64,000 nt of DNA from Verrucomicrobiales bacterium (GCA_029212615.1 JARGPJ010000001.1:581547-645546), one strand, 5' to 3'; counted from the stretch's first letter, positions 9,223-18,848 are shown. Notes: generated by a model not told the origin, from the sequence alone. A program made the numbers and translations.

Positions 9223-9676
9223 TTTAGTGTCGCTTTCGTAGCGACAGGCAGCCTGTCAAAGTCGGTTCAGGATTCCTCAGCCTCGCGCTCCTGAGGAGCA
9301 GCGCGGCGGGATGGAGGGTTTCTCTAGGTGAGTTTTCTCTATCTCTATTTCCCGGGGGATCTCGAACGCTATGCGGGCGGCATGTCGCCGAGGTTGATTT
9401 TTATCTTGTCTGTTATTTGGGTTAAACTTCTGCGCCTCCCTGAAGAAGCGCCTTCAATATAATAGACACATGCCCCTGAAATCCGTTCGATAAAATAGAT
9501 ACAAAAGTTGCTGTATTTGAAATCACATTAGCTCGAAAACCCTGACGTCACCGTTACGACTTCTCCCTTTAGACATTCCTAATTAACCTCGACGCAGTCT
9601 AGAGGACGCGGCAAAGCGATTCGCGCAAAGACGCTGTCAAACCCTTCGCTTGATCAAGCCGGCAGGCACAGCACAC
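9223..9676. other. 454-bp intergenic region with several inverted repeats
   Basis: No convincing gene is seen. It is the 5' region of the patatin operon (minus strand) and the 3' flank of the DUF1501 gene. It holds two overlapping perfect inverted repeats (9228-9257), a third 7-bp stem at 9274-9297 (TCCTCAG ... CTGAGGA), a pair of near-identical decamers at 9461 and 9494 (AATAGACACA / AATAGATACA), and a 12-bp palindrome GCTTGATCAAGC at 9648-9659. The operon promoter must lie here or just upstream, but I cannot place a convincing -10/-35 pair. Confidence 0.6.
9228..9257. repeat. two overlapping perfect inverted repeats before the patatin start (REP-like?)
   Basis: TGTCGCT-TTCGT-AGCGACA (9228-9246) is a 7-bp stem with a 5-nt loop. 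GACAGGC-A-GCCTGTC (9243-9257) is a second 7-bp inverted repeat sharing four bases with the first. The first stem ends 5 nt upstream of the patatin ATG, covering the ribosome-binding position. It could be an RNA hairpin controlling translation or a dispersed palindromic element; the octamer GTCGCTAC on its minus strand recurs in the loop of the hairpin at 43512-43549. Confidence 0.55.
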
Positions 9677-11107
9677 CTACCCCAAAATCTCTTTGATGAG
9701 ATGACCATGGACATCGGTTAATCGCATGTCCCTTCCGCTGAAACGAAAAGTGCTCTTCTCATGATTGACCCCGAGAAGGTGCAGCATGGTTGCGTGAAGG
9801 TCGTGGATCTCGTAGCGGTCGCGAACGGCTTTGTATCCCCATTCATCCGTCTCGCCGACAACGGAACCGCCTTTGACGCCACCACCGGCCATCCAAAGAG
9901 TGAACCCGAAAGGATTGTGATCACGGCCATCCGCCCCCTGAGCGAATGGCGTACGCCCAAACTCCCCTGACCAAACCACCAAGGTGTCCTCCAGCATTCC
10001 GAGACGCTTCAGATCTTTGATCAACCCGGCAATCGGCTGGTCAACGGTCTTACAATTCCTGTTGTGACCATCGACCAGCTTCTTGTGCTGATCCCACCGG
10101 TCGTGCCCCACGTTCGGGCAGGTCAGCTCGATGAAGCGAACACCCCGCTCAACGAGACGTCGCGCGAGAAGGCATTGGAGACCGAAGGTTCTCGTCTGTT
10201 CGAAATCAGCATCAAGGCCATACAACTTCTTCACCGAATCCGGCTCCCCGCGAAGGTTCATGAGATCGGGAACAGCGGTTTGCATCCGAAAAGCGGTCTC
10301 GTAATTCTGAATCGCCGCTTCGATCTGCGGATCCGGTTCGGAATCCGGCAGGGCTTCCAGATCCAGTTCCCGCAGGAGTGCCAATTTCCGCTTCTGCACC
10401 TCGGGAGAAAACCGCGGTTGGATGTTCGCGATCGGCTGTGCCTGCGGAAGGAAGACCGATCCCTGATAGGCCGCAGGCAGAAAGCCGGCACCGAAACAGT
10501 CGAGCCCTCCCGGTGGAATCAAGCCTCCGTTCAAGACGACAAAACCGGGTAGGTTTTCATTTTCCGACCCCAGCCCGTACCCAAACCAGGCCCCCATGCT
10601 GGGACGACCCTGAAAGCCGCTTCCGGTATGAAGAAAGTAGTTGGCGAAAGTGTGCTCGGAAAAACGTGAAGTCATTGACTTAACAAACGCGAGTTCGTCG
10701 ATCACTTCCGTCCCTCCGAGATGCGGAAACAAATCACTGACCCAGGCGCCGCTTTCACCTCGCTGCTTAAACTCCCAGGGCGACTGGAGGATCTTCCCGA
10801 CATTGTCGAATTGAGTCGGAGCGAGCTTTCCAATGACCTCTTTGGGGTCGCGCCCATTGTATTTCTTCAAGAGCGGCTTGTGGTCGAAAGTATCAACCTG
10901 GGATGGCCCACCATCCATGTAGAGAAAAATGACATTCTTCGCCTTTGGTCGAAAATGTGGAATCCCCGGAGCAAGCGGGTGGGTGACTTTTGCCTCCGCT
11001 TGACCTGCCATGAGGGCCCGCATCGCAACCCCGCCAAAGCCCATCGCACAACCGCGCAACATCTCACGCCGTGAGAAAGGGCGGTCTTGAAAATTTTTAC
11101 AATGCAT
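9677..11107 (-). CDS. DUF1501 family protein (Tat-exported, sulfatase/phosphatase-like fold)
   Basis: About 476 residues from the ATG at 11107. The N-terminus carries a twin-arginine signal (FSRREMLRGCAMGFGGVAMRAL), so export by the Tat pathway is likely. Family phrases include KAKNVIFLYMDGGPSQVDTFDHKP, LACRxxxx-type segment LLARRLVERGVRFIEL, VVWSGEFGRTPFAQG, DGRDHNPFGFTLWMAGGGVKGG, and the C-terminal FSGRDMRLTDVHGHLIKEIL. DUF1501 belongs to the alkaline-phosphatase-like superfamily, but its substrate is unknown. It directly follows the cytochrome/DUF1553 gene with a 22-bp gap, the standard pairing in planctomycetes and verrucomicrobia, so the two proteins probably act together outside the cytoplasm. 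A decayed second copy lies at 19582-20110. Confidence 0.92.
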   Translation of the reverse strand: MHCKNFQDRPFSRREMLRGCAMGFGGVAMRALMAGQAEAKVTHPLAPGIPHFRPKAKNVIFLYMDGGPSQVDTFDHKPLLKKYNGRDPKEVIGKLAPTQFDNVGKILQSPWEFKQRGESGAWVSDLFPHLGGTEVIDELAFVKSMTSRFSEHTFANYFLHTGSGFQGRPSMGAWFGYGLGSENENLPGFVVLNGGLIPPGGLDCFGAGFLPAAYQGSVFLPQAQPIANIQPRFSPEVQKRKLALLRELDLEALPDSEPDPQIEAAIQNYETAFRMQTAVPDLMNLRGEPDSVKKLYGLDADFEQTRTFGLQCLLARRLVERGVRFIELTCPNVGHDRWDQHKKLVDGHNRNCKTVDQPIAGLIKDLKRLGMLEDTLVVWSGEFGRTPFAQGADGRDHNPFGFTLWMAGGGVKGGSVVGETDEWGYKAVRDRYEIHDLHATMLHLLGVNHEKSTFRFSGRDMRLTDVHGHLIKEILG

Positions 11108-11129
11108 AATGTCAGGAGATAAAGTTACC

Positions 11130-13943
11130 TCAGGGAATGAAGATAAATTCTTTTGTGTTAAAAAGGACGTGAGCAACCTGAGCCCAGCGACTACCTGGAT
11201 CTCCCTCTGACTCTTCAATAAAGGCGAGAATTTTCTCCTGCTCCGAAGGTGTCGCAGACCTCCCTATCGCGCGGAGATACATTTCATCCACCTTCCGCGC
11301 CGCGGAGACCGGCTTTGAGGCCACCCTCCCGCCCCAATGATGACTTTGTTCGATCACAAAGGGATCATTCATGAGAACGAGCGCTTGCGCCGGAACATTC
11401 GAAACGCTGCGCCGGCCCTTTGGCCCGAACGGGCTCGGGACATCAAAAGTGAGCATGAACGGCGAGAGAAAATTCCGATAAACCGCCCCGTAAACTGAAC
11501 GGCGGCTCCCCCCGTCGAGAGGACCGCTTTCCCGTCCTCCTCTACCTGTCATGAATGCGGTGCGGTGAGTCGGAACCGAAGGCCCATACATCTTCGAATT
11601 CAAATTACCTGACACGAGCAGAATCGAATCCCGGATCGATTCACCGGTGAGTCGCTTCACCGGCATCCTCGAGAGCTTTTCATTTGTCGGGTCGACCTCT
11701 GCAAGATACCCCGGAGACAGCGCGGGATGCGAAGAGGATGACTGCCGGTAGGCGGAAGAGAGAACAAGATTCCGAATCATTCCCTTCACAGACCAGCCGT
11801 TCCGGGAAAAATCAGAGGCAAGCCAATCGAGCAGTTCAGGGTGAGTCGGAGCCTGCCCCATCGGGCCAAAGTCATCCACCGAAGCCACGATACCGGTGCC
11901 GAAGAGATGGTGCCAAATTCTGTTCACCATGACCCTGGAGGTGAGAGGGTTCGCGGAATTCGCTATCTGATTCGAGAGTGCGAGCCGATCCCCCTGCCCG
12001 CTCCCGAGCGCTTCAAGAAAACGGGGTGGAACTTCCTCTCCCGGACTGCGGTTACTCCCCCGGACATAGACCTTCGCATCCTCCTTTGTGCCCTCAGCCA
12101 TCGCAACCGCGAAACGGGGAACCGGCAGCGCATTCACGAGCGCCTCTCCTTTTCTTAAAATCGCCAGCTGTGGTTGCGTCAGGATTGGCGCTTCCGGGTA
12201 ATCCGGAACGGGGGGTGCCTTTCCCGTCTCAGACTGGCGTATTTCATCAAGAATGACGTATCCATCGCCGTCATCGACAATCTCAAGATAGGCTTTGTGG
12301 CCCCGATACTTGTTGAGATCACCACTCATCGTGAGCCATAGAAATTTCCCCTTCGTGTCAATGCCCTCCTGATCCGTTCCTTTGAAAAGAAGCCCGTTGA
12401 ACCTCGCCATCTGGTAATTGTCGATGATCAGGCGAACCGCGATCGAATTCCCGCGAAGAAGCAGATGAAGGTGATCTTCAGTGATCGTGAAGGTCGGCGA
12501 CCTCAAGGTGCCGACCTGCTTCTTCCCGTATACCCCGCTGTCGATCGTCCCCGGCACCGTAAACGGTAGCTTCTCATCGAAACGGAGGCCAGGACCAGCT
12601 CCTCCCCCGGCAAAGGCAAAACCTGACGTGCTCCAGCCTTCAGGAATGATTCCCTCAGCAAAATCCTCAACCGCAGTGGGATCTGCTATCAAAGCGTGCC
12701 CCTCTTCCTCAATCATGGAATTCCCTTTCGCCTTCAACTTCTCCAAGGCGCCCCTCGTTTTCTCGCGCACACGATGAACATCGATCGGGTGTTCCTGCCT
12801 CGCACTCCCATGCAAATAAGCCGTCAGAGCATAGTAGTCAGCAGTGGAAATGGCGTCGAACTTATGATCGTGACACCGGGCACATGAAATCGTGAGTCCA
12901 AGGAATGATTTCCCTAACACATCGATCTGGTTATCCATGATATCAGCCTCGTTCGCAAGGACGTCGGTGGGTGCATGAGTCGCCTCGTGAAAATACCAGA
13001 ACCCTGTTCCCAGGATCGATTCATTGAAATGCTCATCCGGATTCCGGCGCGGTGACTTGATCAGATCTCCTGCGATGTGCTCACGGATCAATTGATCGTA
13101 CGGGACATCCGTATTGAAAGCGCGAATCAAATAATCACGATACTCATGAGCGTGCTTGATCGGATAATCAAACTCGTGCCCGTAGGTCTCCGCATAGCGG
13201 ACCAAATCCATCCAATGACGCGCCCATTTTTCACCAAAATGAGGCGAGGCTAACAATTCATCAACAACCCTTTCCTCCGCTCCCGGCTTTTCGTCTTCTA
13301 GAAATGTCCGGAGCTGATCCGGCGTCGGCGGAAGCCCGGTGAGGTCAAGATAAACCCGCCTCAGCCAAGCTGACGGCTCAATTTCCATCGCGGGTCGAAG
13401 CTCGAGCGATTCGATACCTTCGAGAATGAAATAGTCCACTGACTGCCGCGGCCAATCTGTATCTGAGACAGCAGGCAACTCCGGATTCGTAACCGGCCGC
13501 CAACTCCAGTGTTCCCTGAAACGTTCCTGAAGATCAAAATAGCCGTCGTTCGACCTCCCCTCACGCTGAGGCACCGGCTCGTCCGGCCATGCCGCCCCGG
13601 CATTGATCCAGGTTTCAAAATCGGCGACGATATTCGGGCTGAGCTTCTCTTTAGGAGGCATCTGCAAATCTTCATTTTCATAACGAATAGACTCAATCAG
13701 CAGGCTTCCCGACGTCTCTCCCGGCACGATTGCCGGACCGGTTTCACCTCCCGCTAAGAGGTGATCAAGATGATCGAGCTGGAGACCTCCCTTGAGCTTC
13801 TCCGCATCAGCCGCGTGACAGCTGTAGCACTTTTCAGCAAGAACAGGCCGAATCCTCTTCTCGAAAAACTCCAATTCCTCAGACGCGGTCAGACAAACCG
13901 GAAGCAGGAATGAAAAAAGGAGGACTTTGGGGAAGAGTCGCAT
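11130..13943 (-). CDS. PSD1 / planctomycete cytochrome c domain protein (DUF1549-DUF1553)
   Basis: 937 residues with a cleavable signal peptide (MRLFPKVLLFSFLLPVCLTA). A single c-type heme motif follows at once (CYSCH, Cys39/Cys42/His43) in a planctomycete cytochrome domain ending in QMPPKEKL. Then comes a DUF1549 region (DYFILEGIESLELRP, RRVYLDLTGLPPTPDQL, GEKWARHWMDLVRYAET), a central beta-sandwich-like insert (about 420-600), and the C-terminal DUF1553 region (SRVMVNRIWHHLFGTGIV, SSSHPALSPGYLAEVDPTNE, RRSVYGAVYRN). Probably periplasmic and redox-active; the biochemical role of these proteins is not established. Transcribed just upstream of the DUF1501 gene. Confidence 0.93.
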   Translation of the reverse strand: MRLFPKVLLFSFLLPVCLTASEELEFFEKRIRPVLAEKCYSCHAADAEKLKGGLQLDHLDHLLAGGETGPAIVPGETSGSLLIESIRYENEDLQMPPKEKLSPNIVADFETWINAGAAWPDEPVPQREGRSNDGYFDLQERFREHWSWRPVTNPELPAVSDTDWPRQSVDYFILEGIESLELRPAMEIEPSAWLRRVYLDLTGLPPTPDQLRTFLEDEKPGAEERVVDELLASPHFGEKWARHWMDLVRYAETYGHEFDYPIKHAHEYRDYLIRAFNTDVPYDQLIREHIAGDLIKSPRRNPDEHFNESILGTGFWYFHEATHAPTDVLANEADIMDNQIDVLGKSFLGLTISCARCHDHKFDAISTADYYALTAYLHGSARQEHPIDVHRVREKTRGALEKLKAKGNSMIEEEGHALIADPTAVEDFAEGIIPEGWSTSGFAFAGGGAGPGLRFDEKLPFTVPGTIDSGVYGKKQVGTLRSPTFTITEDHLHLLLRGNSIAVRLIIDNYQMARFNGLLFKGTDQEGIDTKGKFLWLTMSGDLNKYRGHKAYLEIVDDGDGYVILDEIRQSETGKAPPVPDYPEAPILTQPQLAILRKGEALVNALPVPRFAVAMAEGTKEDAKVYVRGSNRSPGEEVPPRFLEALGSGQGDRLALSNQIANSANPLTSRVMVNRIWHHLFGTGIVASVDDFGPMGQAPTHPELLDWLASDFSRNGWSVKGMIRNLVLSSAYRQSSSSHPALSPGYLAEVDPTNEKLSRMPVKRLTGESIRDSILLVSGNLNSKMYGPSVPTHRTAFMTGRGGRESGPLDGGSRRSVYGAVYRNFLSPFMLTFDVPSPFGPKGRRSVSNVPAQALVLMNDPFVIEQSHHWGGRVASKPVSAARKVDEMYLRAIGRSATPSEQEKILAFIEESEGDPGSRWAQVAHVLFNTKEFIFIP

Positions 13944-14145
13944 CGCATTAGCTTACGAAAGATCAGCCACTTAAGTCGACACTACAAATCGAACGAAAGA
14001 AGAGAGCGGCTACGCTCAAACGCTCTTCCAACCGCATTGCTGATCCTGAAATCCCCCCCCCTTTGAACGAAGGCCGGCCAAAATACCGCAGACTCGTCCC
14101 TCACGAATCAATTGCCGCCCGTCCCGGAGACGAGTAACCTTTCCC

Positions 14146-15201
14146 GTGATCACTCGGTTAATCGCAATCCTCTTCGCTAATGTCGCCTTTTCTCACGCGA
14201 ATGATACTCCCCTCCTGAAGCTTCCTCCCGGGGAGACCGGGGAACAAATCGTTCTTTCGGAGCTGGAGGAAGGCACGCAAGTTAATGCAGAAGGGGTCAT
14301 TGTTTTCGGCGGAGAATCTGAACATTATCTGACTCCACCGACGTTCTCGCTTCATTCATCCCGCCTTCGCGATCCCGACAGGGGAATCGGATACCCGGAC
14401 AATCACGTACTCGAAAGTCGTGAATTGCCAAACCGGGAGATCTACCCTTTTCAACTGCGTGACTCAAAAAATATCACCCTGTCAGGGCTCACAGTCCTCG
14501 GGCTTCAATCTGAGGACCTCCCCTGGAGGGTCGTGAAACAGATGTGGGATGGAGACGCACTCCTCGTTAAGAACTGCGAAGGCAGGGTCGCCATCAAAGA
14601 CGTCTTTTTTCGCAACACAGAAGATGGCTTCGGCCCGGAAAAAGGAATCGAGCACTGGCGGCTCGAACGCGCCTGGATGGAAGACATTCGGGACGACGCG
14701 ATCGAGAATGACTTCCTTCTTTCCGGTGAAATCGACAACTGCCTCATCGACGGCTGCTTCGTTTTTCTCTCTCAACGAAATCCCGATGGTCGGACCGCGG
14801 AGCCGACTACCGTGATTCGCGATTCCCTCATCCGGATCTCTGCACAAGCCCACGACGGGGTGGAAAGAAAGCCCTGGCGGGATCGCTTCATTCACCTCGG
14901 GGAAGATGGCATTGGAAGAGCGCCCGGCATGCTTTTCAAATGGGCGGGAAGCGCCGGAAAAGTGCGGGTGGAAAACTGCCTCTTCTATATGGATGCGGTC
15001 TCGGTCAACGGACCTGACGAAATGAGGTTCCCCCCGGGCACTTACGAAAAGGTGACCCTTATCTGGACCGGGGAAGAGCCCTACCCGATGCCACTACCAT
15101 CCGGCGTCGTTACCGTTTCCGACCCCGGGATATGGGAGGAAGCCAAAGCAAACTGGATCAAGAACCTTCCAGCCAATCACCCCGGCCTGCAAAGACCCTG
15201 A
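14146..15201 (+). CDS. secreted protein of unknown function, probable right-handed beta-helix
   Basis: 351 residues beginning at a GTG; an N-terminal hydrophobic signal (LIAILFANVAFSHA) suggests export. Short repeated beta-type turns are visible through the middle: RDSKNITLSGLTVLGL, DALLVKNCEGRVAIKDVFF, EIDNCLIDGCFVFLSQ, TTVIRDSLIRISA, VRVENCLFYMDAVSV. Such regularly spaced N/D-containing rungs are characteristic of parallel beta-helix proteins, including polysaccharide lyases and hydrolases. I recognise no catalytic signature. It converges on the pectate-lyase-like gene with only a 10-bp gap, and a shared role in polysaccharide handling is possible but unproven. No ribosome-binding site is obvious ahead of the GTG. 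Confidence 0.65.
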   Translation: MITRLIAILFANVAFSHANDTPLLKLPPGETGEQIVLSELEEGTQVNAEGVIVFGGESEHYLTPPTFSLHSSRLRDPDRGIGYPDNHVLESRELPNREIYPFQLRDSKNITLSGLTVLGLQSEDLPWRVVKQMWDGDALLVKNCEGRVAIKDVFFRNTEDGFGPEKGIEHWRLERAWMEDIRDDAIENDFLLSGEIDNCLIDGCFVFLSQRNPDGRTAEPTTVIRDSLIRISAQAHDGVERKPWRDRFIHLGEDGIGRAPGMLFKWAGSAGKVRVENCLFYMDAVSVNGPDEMRFPPGTYEKVTLIWTGEEPYPMPLPSGVVTVSDPGIWEEAKANWIKNLPANHPGLQRP

Positions 15202-15211
15202 CAAAACTCTA

Positions 15212-16687
15212 TTATTCTATCGATTTGTCGAGCGCCTCGACGTAGTCGGAAAGAGTCGCCATATTCCTCACAAAAAGGCCGGCATCAATCTTATCACCAT
15301 TGAGCCAATACCCATCGTCACTCCGGGTGTCCAACGCCTCCCGGACTTCTTTCCTCATCCCGCGGGCACGCTTCTTCCAACTCTCCGGCCACTTCGGCGG
15401 TGATGCCTTTGCCCGGGCCTCCGCCGGCGACATCTCAAGGGTCTCTCTCAGTCGCACAATCTTGCGTTCGATACTGGATTGAATTTTGAACCCGTAATGC
15501 GTGGGAAGATTGCTGTCGTCGTAGGTCAATTCATAGGTATCAGCTTCACAATACAGCGGGCGGTTTGTCTTCAACTCGTAAAAACGAGCCCATTGGCCAT
15601 CCGAAAGCTGACTTTTCTCCAACCACGAGAGCCCTTTCAAAACAGACTCTCGAAACCGGGCCTCTCCCGTCGCTTTCCAGAGAGAAACAAGCGTCTCCGC
15701 CGCGCTTAAAGATTCCGATGAACTGATCGCCGGCGGCTCAAATTTTCTCGCCCAGACCGGGTGCATCGATTCATCGTACTGCTGTGCCCATGCGGACTGC
15801 TCCCCTTCGAACTGAGCCAATAGAAGGAAATCCCCGAGACGAAGGGCTGCTTCGAGATAGCGGGATTCGCCTGTTAATTCATGAGCGCGAAGCAGAAAAT
15901 CCATGACATGGCCGAGGTTCCCGTCATTGAGGGTCGCGTAGCCGGTATACTTCACTTGCGGCCATTTCCTTGGCCACTCATCAGGAAAAGAAGCCTTGAG
16001 GACCGGGAGAGAAGGGTCAGCCGGACCTTCGAATCCCTGCGGCCAGCCTCCATTCGGAAATTGTGCTGCCAGTAAACTTTCAACGCCAAACGTCAACGCA
16101 CGGGTAACTTCAGGGGATGAATCAGCCCCCGCTGCGTGCACGTACTCGAGTAGCAACCACAAGGCTGACGTCGTCTTAAAATCGTCCAGGGTCGACATGT
16201 GCCTCCGCTTGCCCGGGGAAGCATCCCCTCCTTCGAGATTCCGCCTCGTATGCCGTGCCTCCACAAAATCCGGATCAAAATCAAAATCCTTCTCCCACCC
16301 ACCTGAAGAAAGTTGGCAGACCGCGAGCGACTCTGCGGCGTCGCGGGCGCCTTCGAGAAACACTTCCTCTCCGGTCACTTCGTAGGCTCTCAACATGCGC
16401 AGCCCCACCGTCGTTGTCCCGTGTGGCTGAATCGAAATCAGGGTCGGCGAAGAGCGATGCTCAGTGTAGCCTTTGCTCAGATCGATATCCCACGAACTCG
16501 CGTATCCACCTTCAACGGATAAATTTTCCCGATAAAATTCCGTGGCCTCCTTCATCGCCTCCACCACGAGCTCACGATCAGGAACCTCCTCCCCGAAGAG
16601 AGCGCCTCCTCCCAGAAAGAGGCTCAGCAAAATCGTCTGCCATACAGGGTTCAATCGCCGACTCAACAGGGTTGGATCTTTACTCAT
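15212..16687 (-). CDS. secreted pectate-lyase-like / alpha,alpha-toroid protein (PL10-like)
   Basis: About 491 residues. The ATG at 16687 overlaps the end of the prolyl oligopeptidase gene by 8 bp and begins MSKDPTLLSRRLNPVWQ, followed by a hydrophobic signal (ILLSLFLGGGALFG). Repeated helical-hairpin motifs of toroid enzymes are visible: LAVCQLSSGGWEKDFDF, LLAAQFPNGGWPQG, YATLNDGNLGHVMDFLL, LLLAQFEGEQSAWAQQYD, LEKSQLSDGQWARFYEL. The GGWPQ motif and the following LNDGN region resemble PelA/PL10 pectic acid lyases. A beta-elimination role on pectin-like polymers is possible, but other toroid enzymes cannot be excluded. It is translationally coupled to the upstream peptidase gene. Confidence 0.65.
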   Translation of the reverse strand: MSKDPTLLSRRLNPVWQTILLSLFLGGGALFGEEVPDRELVVEAMKEATEFYRENLSVEGGYASSWDIDLSKGYTEHRSSPTLISIQPHGTTTVGLRMLRAYEVTGEEVFLEGARDAAESLAVCQLSSGGWEKDFDFDPDFVEARHTRRNLEGGDASPGKRRHMSTLDDFKTTSALWLLLEYVHAAGADSSPEVTRALTFGVESLLAAQFPNGGWPQGFEGPADPSLPVLKASFPDEWPRKWPQVKYTGYATLNDGNLGHVMDFLLRAHELTGESRYLEAALRLGDFLLLAQFEGEQSAWAQQYDESMHPVWARKFEPPAISSSESLSAAETLVSLWKATGEARFRESVLKGLSWLEKSQLSDGQWARFYELKTNRPLYCEADTYELTYDDSNLPTHYGFKIQSSIERKIVRLRETLEMSPAEARAKASPPKWPESWKKRARGMRKEVREALDTRSDDGYWLNGDKIDAGLFVRNMATLSDYVEALDKSIE

Positions 16688-18848
16688 CTCCACTTTCCTT
16701 TTCATCAAACAAACGTCGTTTCAGATACACAAACTCAAGCGCATTCCGCCGGGCCCGCTCCGCCTGATTCGCGGCCGCGGAATGTCCCCCGTCGATATTC
16801 TCATAGTAGAGGAAAGGGAGTCCTGCCTCTTCGAAAAGCCGGGCCATTTTCCGGGCATGACCGGGATGAACCCGATCATCTTTTGTCGAAGTCACGAAGA
16901 AAGGGACAGGATACTCCTTCTCCGGATTAAAATTGTGATAGGGCGAAATCGTTTCGAGAAAGGCCCGCTCTTCAGGCACCCCGGGAGATCCATACTCATC
17001 GACCCAGGATGCTCCGGCGAGGAGTAAATGATAGCGCAACATATCGAGTAGAGGCACCTGCACCACGACCGCATTCCAAAGGTCAGGGCGCTGGTTGAGC
17101 ATCACCCCCATGAGGAGGCCCCCATTTGATCCCCCCATGATTCCAAGGTGCGCAGGTGAAGTGAATTTCCGGGCAATGAGATCCTCCGCCACTGCAATAA
17201 AATCATCGTAAACCCGCTGGCGATTCAGCTTCAGCCCGGCCTGGTGCCAGGAAGGACCGAACTCTCCGCCCCCGCGTATATTTGCAAGAACGTAGGCGCC
17301 CCCCTTCTCCAACCAGAGTCGTCCGGTCGTCCCGTTGTAACCGGGATTCAGTGAGATCTGAAATCCCCCGTAACCATAGAGAAGCGTCGGCGTCTCTCCA
17401 TCAAACGCGATATCTTCACGATGAATCACAAAATACGGGACCCGGGTGCCGTCGGTCGACTCCACAAAAAACTGCTCCACGACGAGGCCACCGGCATCAA
17501 ACTTCGGCGGAAGGCTCTTCAAAAGACCGATCCGGCCTGTCTCCGTGTCGAATTCAAAAAGTGAATCGGGCGTCAGGAAGCCTTCGTAGGTCAAAAAGGC
17601 AACCGTTTCATCCTCATCAGCAAAAGCAATACCCGCCTGACCTCTGCCGGGTAAATCGATCGGGCCCACCCGCCATTCTCCCTCAACCTCCTCAAGACGA
17701 AGCACTTGTCCGGTGACTTTATCATCGAGAGAAAGCAATGCGATCTCCCCCGCGACACGAACAGAGTTCACCGCCTGCACCTCCGAAGGCCTGAACACCA
17801 GTTCCACCGCAGGAAGAGATTTTGTCTCAATAAAGGCAGCAAGATCAAAGGCAACGAGATCTCCGCTCAGGAATGCTTCGTCGCCGACCGTCCAGTCCTC
17901 CTTCAGGAGAATGAAAATCCATTTCCCCAGAACATCACCCAATCCCGATTTCGACGGGATCGGTATTCTCACGGGAGCCGCGCCTTCCTCCGGAATCCAC
18001 CAGTGTGTCGAGGTGAAGAAAGTATCCGACTCCTCCACACAGGAAAGAATACGCCCGTCGCTCATCTCGATGGTGTAGGGCCAAACCCCGACGTCTTCGA
18101 CATCTCCGGAGAGCAGTTCAACCGCATCGCTAAGGGGAGTCCCCCTTTTCCAGCGTTTCACGACACGGGGATAACCTGACTCCGTCAACGATCCCTCTCC
18201 CCAATCCGTGCTGATCAACAGCGTATCAGGGCCGGCCCAGGCGGAGTCCTGCTTCGCCTCCGGAGTCACAAATCCATCCACAACAAAATTTAACGCCTCG
18301 AGATCGAACTCGCGCTTGATGACCGCGTCCTTTCCTCCATCAGAAAGAGAAACGAGACAGCGGTAACTGTTCGAGGGCTTATCGTGAAAACAATCAGCCC
18401 CTTTGAAGACCCAGTTCTTTCCTTCATCCTCTGCCAGCGCATCAAGGTCGAGGACGGTTTCCCAATCAGGCTCCTCATCGCGATAACTCTCAAGAGAGGT
18501 TCTGCGCCAAAGCCCCCGGACGTGCGTTTCGTCCTGCCAGAAATTGTAAACCTTCCCACTGCGAATCCTCCCGTAGGGAATGCGCTCTTTCGACGTCAGC
18601 ACGTCCATTGCCGCCGTCTCATAGGACCCATAGTCCGGATCTGATTCCAGATCGGCAAGGGTGCGCTCATTCTGCCGCCTCACCCAGGCGAGAGCCTCAT
18701 CGCCTTCCACCTCTTCAAGCCACAAGTGGGGATCATTTTCAGAAAACGCTTCGCTCATATAGGATGAAGCTTCCTCCCCGGAGGCAGCCGGGGCAAGGCC
18801 CGCAAAACAGAAAAGAAAGACAAGAACTCTCATAAAGGGACGGATCAT
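16680..18848 (-). CDS. secreted prolyl oligopeptidase family serine peptidase (S9)
   Basis: 722 residues with an N-terminal signal (VLVFLFCFAGLAPAASG). A beta-propeller region of roughly 70-450 begins with DPHLWLEEVEGDEALAWVRRQN, a hallmark of prolyl oligopeptidases. The alpha/beta-hydrolase domain follows: LLYGYGGFQISLNPGYN, YVLANIRGGGEFG, nucleophile Ser574 in MGGSNGGLL, Asp at about 657 in STKDDRVHP, and His689 in IDGGHSAA. All three catalytic residues are present. It would cleave after proline in short peptides, probably in the periplasm. The gene ends inside the start of the pectate-lyase-like gene, and the two share a transcript. Confidence 0.93.
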   Translation of the reverse strand: MIRPFMRVLVFLFCFAGLAPAASGEEASSYMSEAFSENDPHLWLEEVEGDEALAWVRRQNERTLADLESDPDYGSYETAAMDVLTSKERIPYGRIRSGKVYNFWQDETHVRGLWRRTSLESYRDEEPDWETVLDLDALAEDEGKNWVFKGADCFHDKPSNSYRCLVSLSDGGKDAVIKREFDLEALNFVVDGFVTPEAKQDSAWAGPDTLLISTDWGEGSLTESGYPRVVKRWKRGTPLSDAVELLSGDVEDVGVWPYTIEMSDGRILSCVEESDTFFTSTHWWIPEEGAAPVRIPIPSKSGLGDVLGKWIFILLKEDWTVGDEAFLSGDLVAFDLAAFIETKSLPAVELVFRPSEVQAVNSVRVAGEIALLSLDDKVTGQVLRLEEVEGEWRVGPIDLPGRGQAGIAFADEDETVAFLTYEGFLTPDSLFEFDTETGRIGLLKSLPPKFDAGGLVVEQFFVESTDGTRVPYFVIHREDIAFDGETPTLLYGYGGFQISLNPGYNGTTGRLWLEKGGAYVLANIRGGGEFGPSWHQAGLKLNRQRVYDDFIAVAEDLIARKFTSPAHLGIMGGSNGGLLMGVMLNQRPDLWNAVVVQVPLLDMLRYHLLLAGASWVDEYGSPGVPEERAFLETISPYHNFNPEKEYPVPFFVTSTKDDRVHPGHARKMARLFEEAGLPFLYYENIDGGHSAAANQAERARRNALEFVYLKRRLFDEKESGDE

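Noticed and set aside
13944..14145. Divergent promoter between the cytochrome/DUF1553 gene and the beta-helix-like gene
   Set aside because: The 202-bp gap must hold promoters for both, but no convincing -10/-35 pair or operator could be identified.
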